DNA of 64,000 bases. It comes from Shewanella sp. MBTL60-007. GTDB taxonomy: Bacteria; Pseudomonadota; Gammaproteobacteria; Enterobacterales; Shewanellaceae. Positions 10,138 to 19,861 of this stretch are shown here, piece by piece. The stretch covers positions 1-64,000 of the forward strand of contig NZ_BPET01000022.1 in assembly GCF_019654915.1 (NCBI RefSeq), written 5' to 3'. Made by a program: the position numbers and the translations under genes. A model generated the notes under the pieces. That model saw only the letters and a list, made by a program, of their open reading frames with translations, did no database searches and was not told the DNA's origin. Position 1 is the first letter of the stretch. Each line of letters starts with the position of its first letter.

Positions 10138-10650
10138 ATGAGTTTATTAAAAGTTTTACAGTTTCCCGATGAGAGATTACGCACTGTTGCTAAGCCGATA
10201 ACAGAGTTTAACCCTGCTCTTCAAACACAGATCGATGATATGTTCGAAACAATGTACGAAGAAAAGGGAATTGGTCTTGCTGCAACACAGGTCGATTACC
10301 ACCATCAACTTATTGTTATGGACCTTCAAGATGAAGTTGAACGCCCAAAAGTGTTCATCAATTTAGAAATTATCGCCAAAAGCGGTGAGTTTTCGAACGA
10401 AGAAGGCTGCCTATCTGTTCCAGGTATTTACGCTAAAGTAGATCGAGCAGAATTTGTTACCATCAAGGCACTCGATCGTGACGGTAAAGAGTTTACCTTG
10501 GAAGCTGATGGGTTGTTTGCTATCTGCCTACAGCATGAATTAGATCATCTAGCAGGCAAACTGTTTGTTGACTACCTGTCACCACTTAAGCGCCAGCGTA
10601 TCAAACAAAAGCTAGAAAAAGCGGCTCGTCTTGAAGCAAAACAAGGATAA
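10138..10650 (+). CDS. def: peptide deformylase
   Basis: The 170-residue metalloenzyme removes the formyl group from nascent peptides. All three family motifs are present: GIGLAATQV (45-52), EEGCLSVP with metal ligand C91, and QHELDHLAG with H133, catalytic E134 and H137. Length equals E. coli Def (169). It is the first gene of a tightly packed def-fmt-rsmB-trkA-trkH series. Confidence 0.98.
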   Translation: MSLLKVLQFPDERLRTVAKPITEFNPALQTQIDDMFETMYEEKGIGLAATQVDYHHQLIVMDLQDEVERPKVFINLEIIAKSGEFSNEEGCLSVPGIYAKVDRAEFVTIKALDRDGKEFTLEADGLFAICLQHELDHLAGKLFVDYLSPLKRQRIKQKLEKAARLEAKQG

Positions 10651-10654
10651 ATCG

Positions 10655-11620
10655 TTGAAACCATTAAATGTCATTTTTGCAGGAACTCCTGACTTTGCTG
10701 CACGCCATCTTCAAGCGCTAATCGACTCAGAGCACAACGTAATTGCAGTATATACCCAGCCGGATAGACCCGCAGGCCGTGGTAAGAAACTACAAGCGAG
10801 TCCAGTTAAAGCGTTAGCCCTTGAAAATGACATCGCAGTTTTTCAGCCTAAGTCGCTACGTGACGAAGATGCTCAAGCAGAACTTGCTTCGCTAAACGCC
10901 GACATCATGGTCGTTGTAGCATACGGGCTTATCTTACCTAAAGTGGTACTCGATACTCCCCGCCTAGGTTGCATCAATGTTCATGGCTCAATTTTGCCAC
11001 GCTGGCGTGGTGCGGCACCAATTCAACGCGCATTGTGGGCTGGCGACAGTGAAACTGGCGTAACCATCATGCAGATGGACATAGGTCTCGATACCGGTGA
11101 TATGCTGCTAAAAACCCAGCTAAAAATTGAAGACAGTGACACCTCTGCCACCCTTTATGAAAAGCTTGCTGAGCAGGGGCCTACTGCATTGGTTGAAGCG
11201 CTTGCAGGCATAGCTGAAAATCGTTTACCTGCCGAGAAGCAAGATGAAAGCCTAGCCAACTACGCAGAGAAACTCTCGAAAGAGGAAGCGCGTTTAGACT
11301 GGTCTAAATCGGCTATCGCACTATGGCGAGAAATCCGAGCCTTTAATCCGTGGCCAGTCAGTCACTACGAGCACGAAGGCAATACCATTAAGGTATGGCA
11401 AAGCCATGTCAGTGATGAAACCAGTTCAAAGCAGCCTGGTACGATTCTATCTGCCGATAAAAATGGCATTAGCATCGCAACCGGCGAAGGGGTATTAACC
11501 ATTACCCAAATGCAACTTCCAGGTAAGAAACCTTTAAGCGTTGCTGACATCCTAAATGCAAGAGCAGACTGGTTTACTCCAGGAACCCTACTTGCTGGCA
11601 CAGATAACTTAGAGGCTTAA
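10655..11620 (+). CDS. fmt: methionyl-tRNA formyltransferase (TTG start)
   Basis: The 321-residue enzyme formylates initiator Met-tRNA. The N terminus [18 protein letters not shown] and the catalytic region [19 protein letters not shown] with DTGDM match the family. The open frame extends back into def to a TTG at 10631. The TTG at 10655, 4 bp after the def stop, is preceded by AAGGA at 7-nt spacing and yields the conserved N terminus [10 protein letters not shown], so it is preferred. Pairing with def is the usual arrangement. Confidence 0.96.
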   Translation: MKPLNVIFAGTPDFAARHLQALIDSEHNVIAVYTQPDRPAGRGKKLQASPVKALALENDIAVFQPKSLRDEDAQAELASLNADIMVVVAYGLILPKVVLDTPRLGCINVHGSILPRWRGAAPIQRALWAGDSETGVTIMQMDIGLDTGDMLLKTQLKIEDSDTSATLYEKLAEQGPTALVEALAGIAENRLPAEKQDESLANYAEKLSKEEARLDWSKSAIALWREIRAFNPWPVSHYEHEGNTIKVWQSHVSDETSSKQPGTILSADKNGISIATGEGVLTITQMQLPGKKPLSVADILNARADWFTPGTLLAGTDNLEA

Positions 11621-11626
11621 TCGCTA

Positions 11627-12907
11627 ATGAATTTAAGAGCTTTGGCCGCCAAGGTCGTTTTCCAAGTGCTAGAAAAAGGCGTGTCACTTTCCGTGGCGCT
11701 GCCGGATCAGCAAAAGCATTTAGACAGTGGTAAAGATAAGGCACTGCTTGCCGAGTTATGCTACGGCGTGATGCGTCATTTGCCACAACTCGACAAGCAA
11801 GTCAGTGATTGCATGAGCAAGCAGATGAAGGGTAAGCAGCGCATCGTCCACCAGCTATTACTCGTTGGCTGCTACCAGCTATACTTCACCCGTATCCCGA
11901 GTCATGCAGCAATTTCTGAAACTGCCGAAGCCTGTCGTCAGCTAAAGTTCGAAGGCTTAGTGAAAGTCGTTAATGGTGTCCTACGTAATATTCAACGCCA
12001 AGAAAAGCCGTTATCGACTGAAAACGACACCTTAGCCTATAACACTCCAGCCTGGATCATTAAGCGCTTAAAAGAGGCTTACCCAGAAAACTGGCAAACA
12101 GTCATTGAGCAAAGCCATGAACGCCCCCCCATGTGGCTGCGTAACAATCAGCTATCTCAAACACGAGAGACCTATCTACAAGCGTTGGCCGGTCTGGAGA
12201 TCGAAGCGCAAGCAGGTAATAGCCCCGATTCAATCCTATTAAGTAGCCCACGAGATGTGATGCATCTACCGGGTTTTGAAACAGGTGCAGCTTCCGTGCA
12301 AGATGGTGCGGCGCAATGGGCTGCCACATTACTGGCACCACAAGGTGATGAGCTAGTGCTAGATGCTTGCGCAGCACCGGGCGGTAAAAGCTGTCATCTA
12401 TTGGAGCAGGCGCCAAACATCAAGCTGGTTGCAGTAGATTTCGATGCTAAACGTCTAGAGCGTGTGCAGCAAAATCTTGATAGATTGTCACTCAAAGCCA
12501 AATTAGTTCATGGCGATGCCGCCAATATTGATTCATGGTGGCAAGGTGAAAAGTTTGACCGTATTCTGCTCGATGCGCCCTGCTCGGCAACAGGTGTTAT
12601 CCGCCGTCATCCAGATATTAAGTGGCTAAGAAAGAACAATGACATCGAAGAATTGGCGCAGTTACAGTCGCAAATATTCGATCACTGCTGGAAGTGGTTA
12701 AAGCCTGGTGGCACACTCTTGTATGCCACATGTTCGATTTTGCCACAGGAAAATAAAGATCAAGTCAGTGCCTTCTTAGCCAGAACACCTGATGCGACTT
12801 TAGTACCTATCGAAGAGCAAGCTAACCCTGATGATATCGGTTGGCAGATTGTTCCCGGACAAGACAACATGGACGGCTTTTATTACGCTCGCCTAGTGAA
12901 GGATTAG
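11627..12907 (+). CDS. rsmB: 16S rRNA (cytosine-967-C5)-methyltransferase
   Basis: The 426-residue protein has an N-terminal NusB-like RNA-binding domain (about 1-140) and a C-terminal SAM methyltransferase domain. The SAM loop [15 protein letters not shown] and both m5C-methyltransferase cysteines, [11 protein letters not shown] (PC) and [13 protein letters not shown] (TC), are present. Length matches E. coli RsmB (429). The gap to fmt is 6 bp, so co-translation is likely. Confidence 0.97.
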   Translation: MNLRALAAKVVFQVLEKGVSLSVALPDQQKHLDSGKDKALLAELCYGVMRHLPQLDKQVSDCMSKQMKGKQRIVHQLLLVGCYQLYFTRIPSHAAISETAEACRQLKFEGLVKVVNGVLRNIQRQEKPLSTENDTLAYNTPAWIIKRLKEAYPENWQTVIEQSHERPPMWLRNNQLSQTRETYLQALAGLEIEAQAGNSPDSILLSSPRDVMHLPGFETGAASVQDGAAQWAATLLAPQGDELVLDACAAPGGKSCHLLEQAPNIKLVAVDFDAKRLERVQQNLDRLSLKAKLVHGDAANIDSWWQGEKFDRILLDAPCSATGVIRRHPDIKWLRKNNDIEELAQLQSQIFDHCWKWLKPGGTLLYATCSILPQENKDQVSAFLARTPDATLVPIEEQANPDDIGWQIVPGQDNMDGFYYARLVKD

Positions 12908-12914
12908 TACGGCA

Positions 12915-14324
12915 ATGAAAATTATCATTTTGGGTGCAGGACAAGTTGGCGGCACGTTAGCCGAAAACTTAGTAGGCGAAAACAATGACATCACCATTGT
13001 CGATAACGACAAAAACCGCCTGCGTACCTTGCAAGATAAGTACGACTTAAGGGTGGTTGTGGGTCATGGTGCTCACCCAAGTGTATTAAAAGAGGCTGGA
13101 GCCGAAGACGCAGACATGCTGATTGCGGTAACCAATAGCGATGAATGTAATATGGCTGCCTGCCAGATTGCCTATTCGCTCTATGGCACACCAACAAAAA
13201 TTGCCCGTATTCGTTCTGAGCAGTATTTAGGTCTTCGTGACAAACTGTTTATCGATAGTGAAACTAAACACGCAGAAAATCGCCCTCGTGGTGGCTTTAT
13301 TATCGATGAGCTTATTGCGCCAGAACAACTGGTTACCGCCTATATTGGCCGCTTAGTTGAATACCCAGGCGCACTGCAGGTACTTGAGTTTGCCGAAGGC
13401 AGACTCAGTCTCGTTGCCGTACGTGCCTACTATGGCGGCCCTCTCGTGGGTAATGCATTGGCCGCACTGCGCGAGCATATGCCCAATATTGATACCCGAG
13501 TGGCAGCAATCTTTAGACAAGGTCGCCCGATTATGCCCCGCGGCACCACCATTATTGAGGCCGATGATGAAGTCTTCTTTGTAGCTGACAGTCGCCACGT
13601 CCGCGCAGTAATGAGTGAAATGCAAAAGCTGGATAACTCCTACCGCAACATCATGATTGCTGGCGGTGGTAATATCGGTTTAGGCTTGGCTAAGCAGTTA
13701 CAGCGTAACCATTCGGTCAAGCTGATTGAGCGTAAGCAAGAGCGCGCCGAAGAGTTATCAGAAAAGCTTGAGAACACCACAGTATTTTGTGGCGATGCAT
13801 CGGATCAAGAACTGCTACTCGAAGAGCATATCGATCAAACCGATGTATTTATTGCGGTTACCAACGACGATGAGGCCAATATCATGGCCGCCCTGCTCGC
13901 TAAGCGCATGGGCGCCAAGAAAGTCATGGTGCTGATCCAGCGTGAGGCCTATGTTGATATCGTGCAGGAAGCCAATATCGATATCGCCATCTCACCACAG
14001 CAAGCCACCATTTCGGCGCTACTGACCCACATTCGCCAAGGTGATATTTGTAACGTTTACTCACTGCGACGCGGTGCAGCCGAAGCTATCGAAGCGATTG
14101 CTCACGGTGACTCCAACACCTCCAAGGTCGTAGGTAAACAGATCAGCGAAATCAAATTACCACCCGGCACGACCATTGGTGCTATCGTGCGCGATGAAGA
14201 AGTATTGATGGCTCACGACAAAACCGTCATCGAACAAGGCGATCACGTTATTCTCTTCTTAGTAAATAAGAAGTTTATTGGTGAAGTTGAGAAGCTTTTC
14301 CAACCGAGTGCCTTTTTCTTTTAA
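12915..14324 (+). CDS. trkA: Trk potassium uptake regulatory NAD-binding protein
   Basis: This 469-residue cytoplasmic protein contains two tandem RCK units, each with a Rossmann nucleotide-binding motif: [13 protein letters not shown] at 7-19 and [13 protein letters not shown] near 251. It gates the TrkH potassium channel in response to NAD(H)/ATP. E. coli TrkA has 458 residues. The gene is 7 bp after rsmB and 20 bp before trkH, so the pump and its regulator share an operon. Confidence 0.97.
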   Translation: MKIIILGAGQVGGTLAENLVGENNDITIVDNDKNRLRTLQDKYDLRVVVGHGAHPSVLKEAGAEDADMLIAVTNSDECNMAACQIAYSLYGTPTKIARIRSEQYLGLRDKLFIDSETKHAENRPRGGFIIDELIAPEQLVTAYIGRLVEYPGALQVLEFAEGRLSLVAVRAYYGGPLVGNALAALREHMPNIDTRVAAIFRQGRPIMPRGTTIIEADDEVFFVADSRHVRAVMSEMQKLDNSYRNIMIAGGGNIGLGLAKQLQRNHSVKLIERKQERAEELSEKLENTTVFCGDASDQELLLEEHIDQTDVFIAVTNDDEANIMAALLAKRMGAKKVMVLIQREAYVDIVQEANIDIAISPQQATISALLTHIRQGDICNVYSLRRGAAEAIEAIAHGDSNTSKVVGKQISEIKLPPGTTIGAIVRDEEVLMAHDKTVIEQGDHVILFLVNKKFIGEVEKLFQPSAFFF

Positions 14325-14344
14325 AAACGTTCAGGAGCGTAATA

Positions 14345-15787
14345 GTGCTGAACTATCGTCCTTTACTGTTTATTCTGGGAGTTTTCCTGTCAACGCTTAC
14401 CGCGTTTATGTTAATTCCCGGCGCCTTCGCGCTCTATTATGGCGAGGAAACAGTAGGTGCATTTATGATCTCCTCTCTGGTTGCGGGCAGCGCAGCCAGC
14501 TTTTGTATGCACCAAGGCCAGAGCCATAAACTCCATCTCAACATTCGAGATATGTTTCTGCTGACCTGCCTCACATGGCTTATCGTAAGCCTATTTGCCG
14601 CAATGCCCTTCACTCTGTATCACGGTATCAACTATACCGATGCCTTCTTCGAAACCATGTCGGGGATCACCACCACAGGCTCTACCGTGTTGTCGGGGCT
14701 GGACAGCATGGATCACAGCATTCTGATCTGGCGCTCACTGCTACAATGGTTAGGCGGAATAGGCTTTATCGTGATGGCCGTAGCCGTGCTGCCCTTCTTG
14801 AACGTCGGTGGTATGCGACTGTTTAGAACCGAGTCTTCAGACTGGAGTGATAAGACCACCCCGCGCACCCAGCATATGGCAAAGAACCTATTTATTGTTT
14901 ATAGCCTACTCACCTTTCTGTGCTTCCTAGCCTACCACAGCAGCGGGATGAACTGGTTTCAAGCCATTAACCATGCCATGACGACCCTATCAACTGGCGG
15001 CTACTCCACCTCAGACCAATCCATGGCAGCGTTTTCTAACGAGGCCCATTGGATTGGCACCATCTTTATGCTTGCCGGTGGATTGCCCTTGCTGATGTTC
15101 GTCCACATGGTGCAACAACGCTCCGTCAGCGTATGGGACGACGCCCAAGTCAAAGGCTTCTTAAAGTTTGTCATTTTTGTTTCTTGCTCACTTGCCCTAT
15201 GGCTATGGAGTACCAGAGAAATTAACCCACTCGATGCCCTACGCTTAGCCAGCTTTAATGTGGTCTCAGTGGTTACAACGACTGGATATGGCCTTACCGA
15301 TTACTCCGCATGGGGCGCACTGGCCAATATCGCCTTCCTGTTCTTGATGTTTGTCGGCAGCTGCTCGGGCTCAACCTCTGGCGGGATAAAAATCTTCAGA
15401 TTTCAAATAGCTGGAGTGATCATGCGTGAGCAGCTTAAGCAGCAGTTTCACCCAAATGGCGTATTTAAAGAGCGTTACAATAAACGCATCATTAAAGAGG
15501 ATATTGTCCGCTCACTGGTCACTTTTATTCTGCTGTTTGTATTGGTGATAGTGCTGCTATCTGTGGTGCTGGTACTCACGGGGCTCGATCCAGTCACCAG
15601 CTTTACCGGCGCCATAACCGCCGTTACCAATGTCGGTCCAGGATTAGGCGATACCATTGGCCCAGCAGGCAACTTCTCATCTCTACCCGATGTTGCCAAA
15701 TGGGCGCTAGCAATAGGTATGCTATTGGGGCGATTAGAGATCTTAACTGTCGCGGTCTTGTTCCACCCAAGCTTCTGGAAGTATTAG
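14345..15787 (+). CDS. trkH: Trk potassium transporter TrkH, copy 1 (GTG start)
   Basis: The 480-residue membrane protein has four M1-P-M2 repeats. The selectivity loops are visible as SGITTTGST, TLSTGGYS, SVVTTTGYG and VTNVGPGLG. The GTG start has the Shine-Dalgarno AGGAGCG. It directly follows trkA. A second TrkH of similar length (485 aa) lies 1.8 kb away on the opposite strand and shares only motif-level similarity, so they look like old paralogs rather than a recent duplication. Confidence 0.95.
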   Translation: MLNYRPLLFILGVFLSTLTAFMLIPGAFALYYGEETVGAFMISSLVAGSAASFCMHQGQSHKLHLNIRDMFLLTCLTWLIVSLFAAMPFTLYHGINYTDAFFETMSGITTTGSTVLSGLDSMDHSILIWRSLLQWLGGIGFIVMAVAVLPFLNVGGMRLFRTESSDWSDKTTPRTQHMAKNLFIVYSLLTFLCFLAYHSSGMNWFQAINHAMTTLSTGGYSTSDQSMAAFSNEAHWIGTIFMLAGGLPLLMFVHMVQQRSVSVWDDAQVKGFLKFVIFVSCSLALWLWSTREINPLDALRLASFNVVSVVTTTGYGLTDYSAWGALANIAFLFLMFVGSCSGSTSGGIKIFRFQIAGVIMREQLKQQFHPNGVFKERYNKRIIKEDIVRSLVTFILLFVLVIVLLSVVLVLTGLDPVTSFTGAITAVTNVGPGLGDTIGPAGNFSSLPDVAKWALAIGMLLGRLEILTVAVLFHPSFWKY

Positions 15788-15803
15788 ATAAACGTTAGAC
15801 ACA

Positions 15804-15830
15804 AAAAAGCCGCATTAATTGCGGCTTTTT
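15804..15830. terminator. bidirectional terminator between trkH and hemG
   Basis: Stem AAAAAGCCGC/GCGGCTTTTT with a 7-nt loop lies between two convergent genes. Both strands have a T-run, so it can end both transcripts. Confidence 0.85.
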
Positions 15831-15841
15831 GATTAGGGCGC

Positions 15842-16381
15842 TTATTTAGCTAGGCTCACTAAGTGATCAGCATAAACCTTCACATCATCCCAATCGGTAT
15901 AATCAATGACTGCTTTAGGATCGGTTGGGCCATCGGTGATTTTCATGATCAGTTGGATCATCATTCTGTCGTACCAGCGCCAAGATGGATAGTCGACCTT
16001 ACCAGCAATCACCTTCACATCGTTAGGCTTCCACGCTGATAACTCAATGAACTTCTGTAGATACTTATTATTTTCAGGCACACGTTTTTCTGGCTTACGC
16101 GCAACCACATTAACACTAAAGAAGCTTGAGGCTTTTGCACTTAATTGGGCTTGATGTGTGGCTGCGAATTCAAATACCGACTTATGATAACTGCCGTAAA
16201 GTACACATGCGCCGAGAGCGACAACATCATACTTAGCCCAATCGACACCTTCAGCCTTAGCCTCACTAATATGCATCATATCGCACTGGTGACCTTGGCT
16301 AACTAAGTGGTCAGCGATAGCGCGGCTGATTCTGGCAGTATGACCACCACGAGAATAATAAAGTACCAAAACTGATTTCAT
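15842..16381 (-). CDS. hemG: HemG-type flavodoxin, paralog 1 (menaquinone-dependent protoporphyrinogen oxidase family)
   Basis: The 179-residue flavodoxin-like protein matches E. coli HemG (181 aa) throughout: VLYYSRGGHTARI as the FMN phosphate loop, FFSVNVVARKPEKRVPE, and a C-terminal WRWYDRMMIQLIMKITDGPTD typical of HemG. HemG oxidises protoporphyrinogen IX, passing electrons to quinone. The ORF runs to 16456, but the ATG at 16381 gives the family N terminus. A second HemG lies 580 bp to the right; this copy is the more divergent (YYSRGGHT instead of the YSTVDGQT type), so its substrate could differ. It is divergent from the ArsR regulator gene. Confidence 0.85.
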   Translation of the reverse strand: MKSVLVLYYSRGGHTARISRAIADHLVSQGHQCDMMHISEAKAEGVDWAKYDVVALGACVLYGSYHKSVFEFAATHQAQLSAKASSFFSVNVVARKPEKRVPENNKYLQKFIELSAWKPNDVKVIAGKVDYPSWRWYDRMMIQLIMKITDGPTDPKAVIDYTDWDDVKVYADHLVSLAK

Positions 16382-16518
16382 CTGTATTCCAATTGAGGAT
16401 TTGCTATTAAATCCATTGTTACAGCAAATCGTAGTTTTTAAAGAAGAATGGATCACAAATTAGGTGTAGCTCATATTATCGACATCAAAAATTGTGATAA
16501 TTAGAAACCATGAGTATA

Positions 16519-16556
16519 TTGTCTTATCATAACATCTCAATTAGAATAAACTAATT
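16519..16556 (+). promoter_or_regulatory. promoter with overlapping AT-rich operator for the ArsR-type regulator
   Basis: A -35 TTGTCT (16519-16524), a 17-bp spacer and -10 TAGAAT (16542-16547) precede the regulator gene. The -10 lies inside a perfect dyad AATTAG-N6-CTAATT (16539-16556), a plausible autorepressor operator for a winged-helix ArsR dimer. The divergent hemG paralog starts 138 bp away and could be co-regulated. Confidence 0.55.
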
Positions 16557-16580
16557 AAAGGCGATGGAGTAAGTAACCGT

Positions 16581-16889
16581 ATGCAAAAAGAAATCGATGC
16601 CAGCGCAATGGTCACCAATGCAGAGAGCGCAGCAAAATGGCTTAAGGCTATCGCGAACCCATATAGGTTAATGATTCTGTGCTTATTATTAGATAAAGAG
16701 TTAAGCGTAACCGAATTAAATAAAACGGTTCCACTTAGCCAATCGGCGCTATCACAACATCTCGCCGTGTTACGCTCTGAAGATTTAGTCGCAACCCGAA
16801 AGAGCTCACAAGTGGTTTACTACACCCTTAAAAATGAGCAGGTCACCGAGGTTATTTCCATATTGCACCGCAAGTATTGCGCTGCCTAA
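16581..16889 (+). CDS. ArsR-family redox-type repressor, HlyU/BigR/YgaV-like
   Basis: The 102-residue winged-helix protein closely follows the HlyU/BigR/SqrR branch: ANPYRLMILCLLL, recognition helix PLSQSALSQHLAVLR, wing TRKSSQVVYYTLK and a C-terminal IxxLHRKYC. The two cysteines C34 and C100 sit where members of that branch have their thiol switch, which senses reactive sulfur or redox state via disulfide/polysulfide formation. It lacks the classical ArsR metal motif ELCVCDL. Function as a persulfide/redox sensor is inferred from the cysteine pair. It is flanked by hemG paralogs on both sides, both on the other strand. Confidence 0.85.
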   Translation: MQKEIDASAMVTNAESAAKWLKAIANPYRLMILCLLLDKELSVTELNKTVPLSQSALSQHLAVLRSEDLVATRKSSQVVYYTLKNEQVTEVISILHRKYCAA

Positions 16890-16923
16890 GAGATAATTTT
16901 TAGAGCCAATTTAAGATAGAAAT

Positions 16924-16949
16924 AAGCCTGCTAAATAGCAGGCTTTTTG
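16924..16949. terminator. terminator between the ArsR gene and hemG paralog 2
   Basis: Stem AAGCCTGCT/AGCAGGCTT with an AAAT loop and a TTTTT tail, placed between convergent genes. Confidence 0.8.
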
Positions 16950-16960
16950 TCGGCTCAAAT

Positions 16961-17488
16961 CTAGCGCTTAGCAAATGCTAAGGCAAACTCATCAACCTTA
17001 TTCCAATCTGTAAATTCAAAAGTACCACTGGTATCGGTTGGACCTTTAGTCATCCACATAATAAAACGGATCATCACCTTATCGAACAGGCGATATTTAG
17101 GATAATCAATCTTACCGGCAAACACGGCTAACTGCTGCGGTTGCCACAATGACAGCGCCAAAAACTTCTTCATGTAGGGGTTGGTTTCTGGGGTGTTTTT
17201 CTCAGGCTTGCGAGCCACTACATTGACAGTGAAGAATGCATTTTGCTTGGCATCCAGCACCGCATGGTGACGGTTAATAAACTGGTACAGCTCGGGACGA
17301 TGCTTACCATAGCGAATGCTCGCAGCAATTAAGATCTTGTCAAACTGTGCCAAGCCTATGGTTTCAGCCTCTTCGAGAGAGGCCAATATTACCTTAGCCC
17401 CTTGCTCTTGGTTTATCTTCTTTATCTGTTCACAAATCGCTTTGGTTTGGCCATCGACTGTCGAATAAATGATTAGTGTATTGTTCAT
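16961..17488 (-). CDS. hemG: menaquinone-dependent protoporphyrinogen IX dehydrogenase HemG, paralog 2
   Basis: This 175-residue flavodoxin-fold protein is the more canonical HemG: IIYSTVDGQT phosphate loop, AASIRYGKHRPE, FFTVNVVARKPEKNTPETNPY and a C-terminal hydrophobic KVMIRFIMWMTKGPTD. It performs the penultimate heme step using quinones, suited to anaerobic respiration. It follows trkH copy 2 on the same strand by 127 bp, reproducing the E. coli pepQ-yigZ-trkH-hemG order, so this copy is the positional ortholog. Confidence 0.92.
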   Translation of the reverse strand: MNNTLIIYSTVDGQTKAICEQIKKINQEQGAKVILASLEEAETIGLAQFDKILIAASIRYGKHRPELYQFINRHHAVLDAKQNAFFTVNVVARKPEKNTPETNPYMKKFLALSLWQPQQLAVFAGKIDYPKYRLFDKVMIRFIMWMTKGPTDTSGTFEFTDWNKVDEFALAFAKR

Positions 17489-17615
17489 TAACGTCTCACT
17501 ATTTTCGGTTCAAACTAATTTCAAACAATGGCCAAAGGCCGATCTTATGTTCAGTATATCGGGCAACAATTAACACTAACTGAGTCTTTCTTACACCAGA
17601 TATTGTTACGCTGAT

Positions 17616-19073
17616 TTAGTTCTTCCAGAATGTCGGAGTAAACAAAATTAGCAAGGTGAATACCTCTAAACGACCGAATAACATCGCAAACAGCAGCACC
17701 CATTTCTCACCATCACCAATACTGGCGTAGTTACTCGCCACCTCACCTAACCCTGGACCTAAGTTGTTTAAGCAGGCCGCTGTAGCACTAAAAGCGGTAA
17801 TGGCGTCCATACCTAGCGCCATCAGAATAAGCATACAGATAACAAAAACTAAGGCGTAAGCAGAGAAGAACCCCCAGACCGCATCAATCACCCTATCCGG
17901 TAGCGCGTTACCGCTGATTCGGATAGAAAACATGCCACGGGGATGAACTAGACGCTTCAGTTCACGGGAGCCTTGTAGCAAAAGTAAGATCACTCGGATC
18001 ACTTTAATACCACCTGCAGTAGAGCCCCCACTACCACCAATAAAGCTAGAAAAGATTAATAGGATCGGTAAGAACAAAGGCCAGGCGTGGAAGCTCTCGG
18101 TACCAAAACCTGCCGTAGTAGAGATAGATACCGCCTGAAACAGTGCATAGTCAAAGGTTTCTTCAGCAGAGTCATAGATGCCTGAGCCATAAAGCGTAAC
18201 AAAACAGATGGCGGTTAGAACCAATTGAATGGCAATCAACACCTTGAACTCTGCATCACGGAAATAGACTCGTAAATTAATGCCACGGCGAGAGAATGCA
18301 GCAAAGTGGAGGCTAAAGTTCAGTGCGGCAATAAGTAAAAACACCACGCAGATCATGTTGATAGTAGGGCTATTGAAGTAACCCATGCTGGCATCATGGG
18401 TAGAGAAGCCACCAATCGCAATAGTGGAAAATGAGTGACAGATAGCATCGAAAACATCCATCCCCGCCAGCCAATATGCAACAGCACAAGCAACTGTCAG
18501 TGCTAAATAGATATACCAGAGCGCCTTGGCGGTTTCGGCAATTCTCGGCGTCATCTTGCTGTCTTTTACTGGCCCCGGCATCTCTGCTCGATACAGTTGC
18601 ATTCCTCCGACACCGAGTACGGGAAGAATAGCCACCGCCAGTACGATTATCCCCATACCGCCGAGCCACTGTAGTAGATGTCGGTAGAATAGAATCGCCT
18701 TAGGCAGGCTATCTAAGCCTACAATCACTGTAGCTCCCGTGGTCGTCAATGCCGAGAAAGACTCGAAGAAGCTGTCGGTTAAACTCAGAGAGGGCTGGCC
18801 AGAGAAGATAAATGGCACCGCACCAATAGATCCGAGTACCACCCAAAATAGTACCACCAGCAGGAAGCCTTCTCGGGTACGTAGGTCCTTATGGTGAGAG
18901 CGATTAGGATACCAGAGTCCAAAACCCAAGATCAGGCACAACACAAACGCCTGAATAAAAGCCATGCCTCCGCCATCTTTATAGATAACAGCGACCAGAG
19001 CGGGTGGAAGTAAAGATAAAGAAAACAACCCCATCAACAGGCCTGTAATTCTTATAATTGTTCGATATTGCAT
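17616..19073 (-). CDS. trkH: Trk potassium transporter TrkH, copy 2
   Basis: The 485-residue polytopic protein has the four TrkH pore loops FSALTTTGATV, FSTIAIGGFS, SISTTAGFG and CLNNLGPGLG; E. coli TrkH has 483 residues. It is the positional ortholog of E. coli trkH (between yigZ and hemG). No trkA accompanies it, so it probably shares the TrkA encoded at 12.9 kb. Differences in the second loop (IAIGGFS versus TLSTGGYS in copy 1) suggest divergent transport properties, which is inference. Confidence 0.95.
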   Translation of the reverse strand: MQYRTIIRITGLLMGLFSLSLLPPALVAVIYKDGGGMAFIQAFVLCLILGFGLWYPNRSHHKDLRTREGFLLVVLFWVVLGSIGAVPFIFSGQPSLSLTDSFFESFSALTTTGATVIVGLDSLPKAILFYRHLLQWLGGMGIIVLAVAILPVLGVGGMQLYRAEMPGPVKDSKMTPRIAETAKALWYIYLALTVACAVAYWLAGMDVFDAICHSFSTIAIGGFSTHDASMGYFNSPTINMICVVFLLIAALNFSLHFAAFSRRGINLRVYFRDAEFKVLIAIQLVLTAICFVTLYGSGIYDSAEETFDYALFQAVSISTTAGFGTESFHAWPLFLPILLIFSSFIGGSGGSTAGGIKVIRVILLLLQGSRELKRLVHPRGMFSIRISGNALPDRVIDAVWGFFSAYALVFVICMLILMALGMDAITAFSATAACLNNLGPGLGEVASNYASIGDGEKWVLLFAMLFGRLEVFTLLILFTPTFWKN

Positions 19074-19228
19074 TGATTCCCATCACTAGCGCTTATGCTT
19101 AGCGCATTCTCGCACACTTATTAATTAATGTTCACATTCGAATAGCAATCTTGCTACTCATCAATAAAAACGCCAAGCGAGTATCAATCGCTTTTAATAA
19201 ACCCAACAAGCTAAAGCTAAGTTATGGC

Positions 19229-19843
19229 TTACTCTTCAAATACTGCTTTAAGCTGACCTTTACTCATTGTCGCCAAATCTAGATTCAACTGCTGTTTAAA
19301 AGCCTTAGGGATAGCAAATCGGATCTCAATATGCTCTGCAAACAGTTTGTCTTCAATCAAGACATCTAATTGAGCGAATAGGTGTTCCACATCTTTTAAC
19401 TGATGATACTCACACACCAGCTTGCCGGGATAACGGATCTGCTTTAACTGCGTCTCAAGTTGAGGAATCGCTTGTTTAATGCCAGAGCTATACGCTCTAA
19501 CCAAGCCACCAACTCCCAGCTTGGTGCCGCCGAAATAACGGATCACAACGGCACCTATTTCACCAATATTAGCCCCCTGTAAGGCTGCCAGCATTGGTCG
19601 TCCAGCACTCCCCGAAGGTTCACCATCATCACTTGAGCCAATATTGACACTATCGGTAGGCGAGCCACCAACAAAGGCATAGCAGTAATGGTTAGCGCCT
19701 GGGTATTCAACCCTTAAGTTAGTAAGTACACACTTCAACTCTTCTGCCGACTGGCAGTGAAACAGAAAAGAGATAAAGCGACTATGCTTTATCTCCTCTT
19801 CGAACAACAACTCCGCCGCAGGGATGAGATAACTCTCACTCAA
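19229..19843 (-). CDS. yigZ: IMPACT/YigZ family protein
   Basis: The 204-residue protein contains the UPF0029 N-terminal domain with EIKHSRFISF, SDDGEPSGSAGRPML and VVIRYFGGTKLGVGGLVRAYSSG, followed by a short C-terminal ferredoxin-like domain. E. coli YigZ has 204 residues. The biochemical role is uncertain; eukaryotic IMPACT acts on translation control via GCN1. It lies 18 bp after pepQ, as in E. coli. Confidence 0.93.
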   Translation of the reverse strand: MSESYLIPAAELLFEEEIKHSRFISFLFHCQSAEELKCVLTNLRVEYPGANHYCYAFVGGSPTDSVNIGSSDDGEPSGSAGRPMLAALQGANIGEIGAVVIRYFGGTKLGVGGLVRAYSSGIKQAIPQLETQLKQIRYPGKLVCEYHQLKDVEHLFAQLDVLIEDKLFAEHIEIRFAIPKAFKQQLNLDLATMSKGQLKAVFEE

Positions 19844-19861
19844 AACATTTCTCTCATTCGG

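Noticed and set aside
10631..10654. Upstream TTG start for fmt overlapping def
   Set aside because: It adds eight non-conserved residues and lacks a ribosome site; the TTG at 10655 has AAGGA and the conserved N terminus.
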